A stretch of 64,000 nucleotides of DNA from Isoetes taiwanensis. Taxonomy: Eukaryota > Streptophyta > Lycopodiopsida > Isoetales > Isoetaceae. The stretch lies in NCBI GenBank assembly GCA_021234155.1, contig JAJEKV010000001.1, forward strand, positions 35,696,826-35,760,825, given 5' to 3'. A model generated the notes under the pieces. The model was not told the DNA's origin, ran no database searches, and was given only the letters and a program-made list of their open reading frames with translations. Below are positions 58,509 to 64,000 of this stretch, piece by piece; the first letter of the stretch is position 1; every line of letters starts with the position of its first letter. The position numbers and the translations under genes are program-made.

Positions 58509-59456
58509 CAGACATGGCCAGGCAGCCTTCTTTAGCTAAGTCTGTTGTGGATGGGGGTAGCTATGCTGTTGATGATGAGGGCATTGGCCTTTTGGATGTG
58601 AGTGTCACACTGGGTGTGGTTGGAATGGATGCACCCAGAGAATTCTTTGACATGCTTGTTAGCTTCTGTGAACAAAGTGTTGCGGGCCGTGGGCAGCAGA
58701 GAGGGGGGGATTTAGAGCATCTGCACTACCAATGTGTATTTAGAGTTCCCTTGAGGCTCCTCGAACAATCAATCTGGCTTTGAAGAGGAGATTTGGCTGG
58801 GGAGCTAGGAAACTTGTTGGTGTAGTTCTTGTTTGCAAGGCACTCAAGAACACGAGGCTGCATTGTTTTGAGGGCCTAATAGGGTACTGCATGAAGGATA
58901 TGGGCAAGCCCTATTTTAGGATCCACACTAAGAATGTTTTTGAGAGGCAATTGGAGATAAGGTAAAGATCTGTATTTGCTTTAAGGTGTGGGAGACATGA
59001 AGCATGTTGTTGTGCTTGATAACAGGAATATACTGGGAAGGTCCCTTTCACTTCGTGAATTATCATGGAGGGAGGCAATTGACTGCTAGCCTTGTTTACA
59101 CAATAAATAGAATGCTTAGGACTGGTAAGTATATCCTCTCAACCACTTGGATCCTCCCTTCAAACACAACATTGATATCTGAGCATAGAGTGAAGGCTGC
59201 ATGGCACTTGACCTTAAATCCCAGGGTTTCCTTGCCTACTGACGTTCGCTGTGTGTCGTATGGCATCCCAGCTGGGATGGAGCCTATTCAAAGGCTGGGC
59301 AAAGGGCGCAAACGTTATTGGGACGAGCCTGGAATGCCTGGGGACATGGACGAGAACTTTGTTGAGGGGCAAGATGATGAATATAGACCTAAAGCCATGG
59401 CTGGCGAGCCTGGGTGTTCTTACATTCTTTTGGACACCACAGACTATACAACTTGA
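58509..59456 (+). pseudogene. Rep/HUH-endonuclease-like protein, frameshifted
   Basis: Three blocks. Block 1 (58514-58760) ends with EHLHYQCVFRVP. HLH at 58718-58726 is an exact HUH motif II followed by Tyr-Gln. After a one-base frame change, block 2 (about 58750-58961) reads APRTINLALKRRFGWGARKL and then LIGYCMKDMGKPYF. The Tyr at 58885 in YCMKD fits the catalytic YxxK motif III of Rep/HUH nucleases. A GT-AG intron (58962-59025) follows, then block 3 (59026-59456), with YTINRMLRTGKYI, TTWILPSN and VKAAWHLTLNP. HUH nucleases nick one strand and join covalently to DNA during rolling-circle replication or transposition. Order and spacing fit Rep-like eukaryotic transposases such as Replitrons. 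No helicase (Walker A) was seen. Family placement is inferred, and at least one frameshift makes this copy inactive as read. Confidence 0.6.
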
Positions 59457-59547
59457 TTGGGGTTAAAAAAAAAAGAAAAAGGAAAATAAAAGAGAAGGGA
59501 AAAATGATGTCTGGTTGCATTTGCATGCTGCAAGAATTAGCACTTGC

Positions 59548-59606
59548 CCTTTAAGGGCGGGCGGGCTGCTCGGACCTGTGCATTACGCAGGGGGGTTGAC
59601 TCCCCC
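59548..59606 (+). repeat. Clustered hairpins after the Rep-like ORF
   Basis: GCCCTTTAAGGGC (about 59546-59558), then CTGTG..CGCAG (about 59576-59590), then GGGGGTTGACTCCCCC (about 59591-59606; stem GGGGG/CCCCC, plus T-A closing). Terminal hairpins are expected at HUH-type element ends. Their position about 90 bp after the last ORF block is suggestive only. Confidence 0.55.
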
Positions 59607-60165
59607 AGCTCGTTTCTGTATTTGCATTGCAGGTCGGTTGGATGCAGTTGTTGGTGGCACCTCCCATTGAGGCAAGCTTCATATCTCATGTTGCCAGGCA
59701 GGTCTGTGGCTGTCGGGTCTTATGATTCAAGCTTTTCATTTGCATTAGGTCATGCCAAGTGCAAATTTAGAAGATCCATATTTGGTGCTTGCCTAAATTC
59801 ATGGGAAAGCCATTATTTTTAGAAGATTTCTATTTGCGGGTCAAGCTTCTATGGGGATCCTATGCCAATGGTTGTTATATAGAGCCACCTAAAAGTCGTA
59901 TTTAATTAAAGTGGGACTCATTCCATTCCCACTTTTTTTCGGAACCCTGTTAATTTACACAAAAAGGAGCACCCCGACCCGAAAACTATCCTTAATTCGA
60001 ATTTTTGAATAAAACTCTGCATCCAAGCTTTGCTACAATTTTCTCTGGTTAGCGAGTCGAGAACAAGAACAATGCAACTGAAACAAAGGAAATTCATTAA
60101 AGTTTGAAACCAAAGATCTAGTTGAAAAAGAATTTTTATTAATAAATTGAACAGGTACAATGTAT
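59607..60165. other. Spacer, nothing assigned
   Basis: A 92-aa frame at 59544-59822 has no recognised content. A partial TCGAGAAC half-palindrome lies at about 60041-60063. Confidence 0.35.
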
Positions 60166-60166
60166 T

Positions 60167-60721
60167 TTACATCGGACGCAGAGACCATGGTGGTCTTGCT
60201 GTCACTACAGTTACATCATCTTGGTAGGTGGTCCACCTTAGGGGATTAACTAGCGGCGCTTCTTCACGCCGACTGTAAGCCTTGGGGGCAACCTGAAGGG
60301 TGTGGAATGCCTCACGTGGAGGTGCCTCTCGAGCTACTGGCCGACTGTCCACCCGACTTCTCTCCACTCGCCTCCATGACCTTCCATCGAATATGCTCCT
60401 TCCCCAACCTCCGTGGATGTTATGCAATGCTTGCAAGATGCTTTGAGCTTCTGGACTTTCTCTTTGTTCTTCGCCTGTTCTTTATCCCGTGGTGTAGCGA
60501 GCAACCTCGAATTCGCGAGCAACCTTATCCCAAAAGGCGGGCAAGAGTGTAGCGTGGACCAGGGATACGTGCTTAGCGGTATTTCTTCCGCCTTTGAGCG
60601 GGATCACGTGCCACGGCGGCGGTCTCGTGATGCCCGGCGGGATCTGTGCTGGTGTCGGATCTGTGCCTGAACCACCTGGAGCAAGGAGAGTATGATTAAC
60701 AATTACGGTGCCATTAGTCAA
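60167..60721 (-). pseudogene. C-terminal blocks of the degenerate minus-strand locus
   Basis: An acceptor-like CTTGCTCCAG precedes a Pro-rich block at about 60682 (frame 60482-60721). The block at 60167-60436, Arg/Pro-rich, continues after a frame change. No domain was recognised. It follows the FCP1-like block at 61114-61770 and is separated from it by 400 bp with three palindromes, so it may be the last exon(s) of the same gene. Confidence 0.3.
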
Positions 60722-60806
60722 AACGAAGAAAAGAATGTTGAAATCAAATTACAATGGAGAACATTCATTCCATACAACTGCATCCAATGACGTGGGAAGT
60801 AGTGTC

Positions 60807-61016
60807 TTTCGACTTCGCGAGTCGAGAAAGGCCCATAAAAGTGAAAGTACAACCCGGTGCCTTTTCGACTTTCGCGAGTCGAGAAAGGCCCAGGAAACGC
60901 AACGTAGAAGCATTATCATAATAGATTGTGGCTGCATCCAGTCACAATCAAACATACAAATGGTCTCATCAACAGGACAAGCATGCCTTTCTCGACTCGT
61001 GAGTCGAGAAAGGCAT
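60807..61016. repeat. Three copies of the TCGA-type palindrome
   Basis: Copies lie at 60807-60829, 60859-60889 and 60983-61016. The last has perfect 16-bp arms (ATGCCTTTCTCGACTC and its complement) around GT. The arms extend past the shared core into sequence that differs between copies (GGCC, GCC, ATGCC). Confidence 0.85.
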
Positions 61017-61113
61017 CGAAAACTCAATATACAAGTATATTCATTACAAAATGTTCAATACATTTCACGTTTGTTTACAATATTCACACAATTTGACTAT
61101 CTGAAAGCAGAGG

Positions 61114-61770
61114 TCACTCTTCTTGTTCACCAAAATATTTGTCGTCCATAGCTTTCATGATCGCCTTGCTCTCTGGATCGGGTTCCGTGAGGCTCGGAGA
61201 GTTCCTAATCACATCGACGACAAGAATGGCAAAGAGGGATTCCGCCAAGACAGGACACAGTCCGAAGGACAACCACCTATCCGTCTCATATTCTTCAGGT
61301 CGATATGGCTTAGCAATGATTGTATTTTGCGCGTTATGATAGCACTTGTAGGCGGAGTCGTCTATGATCAGCGTCTTTGTGTTTGCCATAGTCCCGAATT
61401 GCTCATAAACCCCGTCCGGCCTTTTCACCATTATAGGCTTCCCTTTGTGATGGCTGGATCGAGGTCCGACACATGCTCGACCCTTTTGCTTCCCAAACGA
61501 ACTTGAACTTCAAAACTGAAATGCCGAGAACACCAAGAACATTGACAATATTTTTCTTTGCCATACAAGACCATATGCCCACTTCGAATCCCCGTTCAAT
61601 GCACCATTCAATAATTTCCTTAGCTCTAGGCCTCGGATACACTATTTTATGCTCGGATTCGGTGGGATCTGCGAGGTGTTAATCTCGGGGGCGTCTTTAT
61701 CGTGGTATACCGCAGCTAATACTCCATTGACGTCAAATATTACAAGCTTGGCGGGACCGGTTTGGATCCC
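61114..61770 (-). pseudogene. FCP1/HAD-phosphatase-like domain, frameshifted
   Basis: Read on the minus strand: AKLVIFDVNGVLAAVYHDKD (DVNGVL at about 61725-61737, the place of the DxDx(T/V) nucleophile motif with Asn for the second Asp), then VYPRPRAKEIIEWCIERGFE, then VGIWSCMAKKNIVNVL (motif II region), then after a frame change IMVKRPDGVYEQFGTMANTK and LIIDDSAYKCYHNAQNTI (the DD motif). The order and motifs are those of FCP1-homology (NIF) phosphatases, which act on phosphoproteins including the RNA polymerase II tail. Plant members with DxN instead of DxD are known to me. Two to three frame changes indicate a pseudogene or sequence errors. Confidence 0.65.
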
Positions 61771-61962
61771 GGTTTGAGTTTGGCTCTGACCATATTTCCG
61801 GTTCATCGGGATCCAAATGCGGGATCATTATCTTTTCGGGTCCTTTCTGGCTGTGAGCAGTGTCTTGCTCTGGATTGTCTTTGGGGAGTGCATTCTCCTC
61901 CTCGCGACGTGAACCGCCGGTATCCAATGACAATGATCCGGAGTCGTTGACATGGAACTCCC

Positions 61963-62103
61963 CTGAAAATGATGACATCGTCGAGGAAAGGAAGCGTGTT
62001 TTCGACTTCGCGAGTCGAGAATGAAAAAAAAGGTATTGAAAGGAACGAAGTTTTCTCGACTCGCTGAGTCGAGAAACACCAAGATAGAGCAAAGTAAACT
62101 CAC
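61963..62103 (-). other. 141-bp intron carrying two palindromes
   Basis: Donor GTGAGT at 62103 and acceptor TTTTCAG at 61963 (minus strand) delimit it. Inside lie palindromes at 61999-62022 and 62050-62077 (arms GTTTTCTCGACTC-like). Together they make up over a third of the intron. The reading frame does not carry cleanly across, in keeping with decay of the locus. Confidence 0.6.
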
Positions 62104-63170
62104 CTCAATCTCGATTCTCAAGAATGTGTTCGGCAAACATCCTTGTCTAAACCTTCGACATTCACGCCTCACGTCGGCTTGGTCTCCCTCGTCCTCGTCG
62201 TCTTTACTGCTTCCATTTGTCTTCCTCCCCTTGAAATGCTCATGAAGCAGATCTAGGTATGACCGAATGGTTTCAACCATGTCCTTATTTCCAACCACGG
62301 ATATAGGTTTCATTCCAAACAAAGATAGCCCCCCGAGAGAACTCCGCCATTCATGTACCACTTTCGCGATACAATTTGATCTTCCTCGACCAAGCTGGTT
62401 ATGAAGTACTTGATAACTCTTGGCCGGATAGGAATTCTATGTATAGGACCTGTCGCACCATCTTTGCTGACCTTGTCCATCGATGGAACATCCTCCATAA
62501 ATCTGCCCCCCTTCCAGGGTTCCATCTGCTCTTGAGAGATCATGAACCTGTCGAGATAATGATGCTCGCTAGACCGCCACTTATCCAGGTCTACAGCCGA
62601 TCTTGAAATCAAAACCAAAACTTCGGCAAGCCAAGTCTACACTCATGATCAAGTTCGTATATGGAGTACATGATCTTGTTGGTGAAGTTAATATCAGCTG
62701 CCCATTGGGAGACAGCAGTTGTCTGATTGCCCGGCATGCAAAAGACAAGGAAACTGAAAGTATCCAGGTCGGTCATGTCCAGACACGTCTTGTACCACTG
62801 CTCTATGTCAGCTTTGTCATAAAAAAGGGTGGGGTCTTCGATCATATTGATGACAAATAGTGCCACGGGTCCAGGTGCCAGTTCCAGACCACCAAATCCC
62901 TTGTGTCCCAAAGTTACCAGAAATGGGGAGGAGCTATCGTCGGCCTTAAATGGGACCACCCCGAATCCAAGCTTCCTCTTCAGAATTGCCATAGCACGTT
63001 CAGGGAAAGGAAGGGTTTTGACGTTACGCTTCAGCTTGGTGTTGATGTAGGGTTGACATAGACGGTTCAATTCCTTCATGTCTTCCTCATCAAGGGCAGC
63101 CTTTTCCTTGTAATAATCAAAGTCATGGTATTCATTAGATGCAACGTTGCAGAACTCCGTGATGCCTTCT
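62104..63170 (-). pseudogene. Unrecognised coding block of the minus-strand locus
   Basis: Three successive open frames (62609-63170, 62310-62618 and 62104-62361) run on with one-base offsets and read as one ancestral protein. Recognisable phrases are CQPYINTKLKRNVKTLPFPE, FGVVPFKADDSSSPFLVTLG, GGLELAPGPVALFVINMIED, FSFLVFCMPGNQT and SEHHYLDRFMISQEQMEPW. An acidic stretch (SSKDDEDEGDQADV) precedes the intron. I do not recognise the family. It may be joined to the FCP1-like domain downstream. Confidence 0.45.
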
Positions 63171-63289
63171 TTCTAACGCGACGCCGCCGCTTTTAGGGGG
63201 GCGTGGCATAATCTTTGCGCCCCGCATTTTAGAACTCCTAGTCTTCCTTAGCGGGGATTGTTCCATCCAAGATTACGCCTTGCGGGTCA

Positions 63290-63725
63290 AGCGTTTCTTT
63301 GTCCAGGTGAGGCCAGTATCCTCTTCATGAACTGCTTGTCAAACAACTTGGGGTCCGGCACGGATGGAAATTCTCCATTCTTTGTCCTTGACTTGCCTCT
63401 TGTCCATTGAGCCCATATCTCAGTCCATTTCTCCCAGACCGCCTCAGTGCTAAGAATGAGGTCATATTGGTCTGAGAGAGACTCCCTGCCTTTCCTTGGT
63501 GTTCTCTTCTTCTTCTCCTCTTCATCCTCTCCCTCATCATCTTCCTGGCCCTCCAGCAGAACATATCTGCATAGTTTCTCAAAGGTCTTCCACTTATCCG
63601 AGGGAGCCCTGTTTCCTTTAGGGCCGAGGACAACCCAATGCTTTCCCTTTGTTGCCCTAGCGTGTATGATCTGGTCGGGGATAAGGGCGGCATTCAGTCA
63701 ATGTACCAATGTCAGAGCATGATAG
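63290..63725 (-). pseudogene. Upstream coding-like block of the minus-strand locus
   Basis: An open frame reads ATKGKHWVVLGPKGNRAP, then KWKTFEKLCRYVLLEGQ, an acidic run, ESLSDQYDLILSTEAVWEKW and then FPSVPDPKLFDKQFMKRIL before a stop at about 63295. It has no ATG start in frame. An acceptor-like GTTTGTAG at about 63731 separates it from the palindrome array. It is probably an internal exon, family unknown. Confidence 0.4.
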
Positions 63726-63769
63726 TATCTACAAACACCCGAAATAAACAGTAAATAGTAGCCCCGGGG

Positions 63770-63975
63770 TTTCTCGACTCGCGAGTCGAGAAAGTCCCTT
63801 GAATGTCTAATTTTCTTTTACTTCTCTAGGTTTTCTCGACTCGCGAGTCGAGAAAGCTCTGCATCCTTTGATTTTCTGTGTTCCCCTGGCTTTCTCGACT
63901 CGCGAGTCGAGAAACCCCAGTGATAATCGGGAAATGTTAGGATGGTATGGCTTTCTCGACTCGCGAGTCGAGAAT
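63770..63975. repeat. Regularly spaced palindrome array (CRISPR-like geometry, not CRISPR)
   Basis: Four 24-bp palindromes with core TCTCGACTCGCGAGTCGAGA start at 63770, 63832, 63891 and 63952. Start-to-start distances are 62, 59 and 61 bp. The intervening 38, 35 and 37 bp are unrelated to each other. The first three copies are perfect, and the fourth differs at its last base. The array continues or ends beyond the window edge (25 bp remain). It lies in apparent intron DNA of the minus-strand locus. Confidence 0.95.
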
Positions 63976-64000
63976 GGAAAGAATCAGAGTTATTTACCTT

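Noticed and set aside
58509-59456. Helitron
   Set aside because: No helicase motifs and no CTRRT-type end with a hairpin were found. The single YxxK motif fits Rep-like rather than RepHel proteins.
58509-63725. Integrated large DNA virus segment
   Set aside because: Considered because a Rep-like gene, a phosphatase and palindromes occur together. GT-AG introns and the absence of any core viral gene give no support, so it is left as mobile-element or gene remnants.
63770-63975. True CRISPR array
   Set aside because: Spliced plant genes surround it, there are no cas genes or leader, and the repeats are complete palindromes that also occur singly in introns.

Overview
The window is nuclear DNA of a land plant. 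It has spliced genes with GT-AG introns of roughly 60-430 bp, plant-type families (a laccase and a plastid ABC1/ADCK-like atypical kinase) and a heavy load of plant-style retrotransposons. The lineage cannot be fixed from sequence alone. There are no bacterial operons, ribosome-binding sites or rRNA genes, and I saw no tRNA gene.

Layout. 0-7 kb: two divergent, damaged, unrecognised gene-like loci. The right-hand one has a TATA box, an ATTAAT motif array and GC-rich palindromes in its first intron. 9-10.6 kb: a 1.58-kb non-autonomous LINE derivative between perfect 23-bp target-site duplications (TSDs). 11.3-11.9 kb: a small three-exon gene on the minus strand. Immediately upstream of its start codon lies a 1.2-kb unit triplicated in tandem (11984-15600). 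18.8-29.5 kb: a full-length L1-like LINE flanked by 12-bp TSDs. It is split inside its endonuclease domain by a 4,988-bp CACTA-type DNA transposon. 30.3-36.7 kb: a divergent pair, a C2H2 zinc-finger protein (minus) and an apparently intact ABC1K3-like kinase (plus). 36.9-49.8 kb: LINE territory, with a 3' fragment, a degenerate L1-like copy on the minus strand, a long GC-rich LINE (41.5-46.6 kb) and a truncated relative (47.8-49.8 kb). 51.1-53.5 kb: an apparently intact six-exon laccase between about 200-bp direct repeats. 54.5-57.2 kb: the 3' end of a Ty3/gypsy-like element on the minus strand. 58.2-59.5 kb: a frameshifted Rep/HUH-endonuclease-like gene. 60.2-64 kb: a degenerate minus-strand locus with an FCP1/HAD-phosphatase-like segment, whose apparent introns carry many copies of one palindrome. 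That series ends in a CRISPR-like, evenly spaced array at the window edge.

Only the kinase, the laccase, the zinc-finger gene and the small 11.3-kb gene look functional as read here. The laccase is expected to be secreted and to oxidise phenolics (lignin or polyphenol chemistry). The ABC1K kinase is expected in plastoglobules, acting in prenyl-lipid metabolism. The most unusual material is the HUH/Rep-like gene and the locus-specific intronic palindromes, which use a different palindromic sequence at 3.4 kb and at 60-64 kb.
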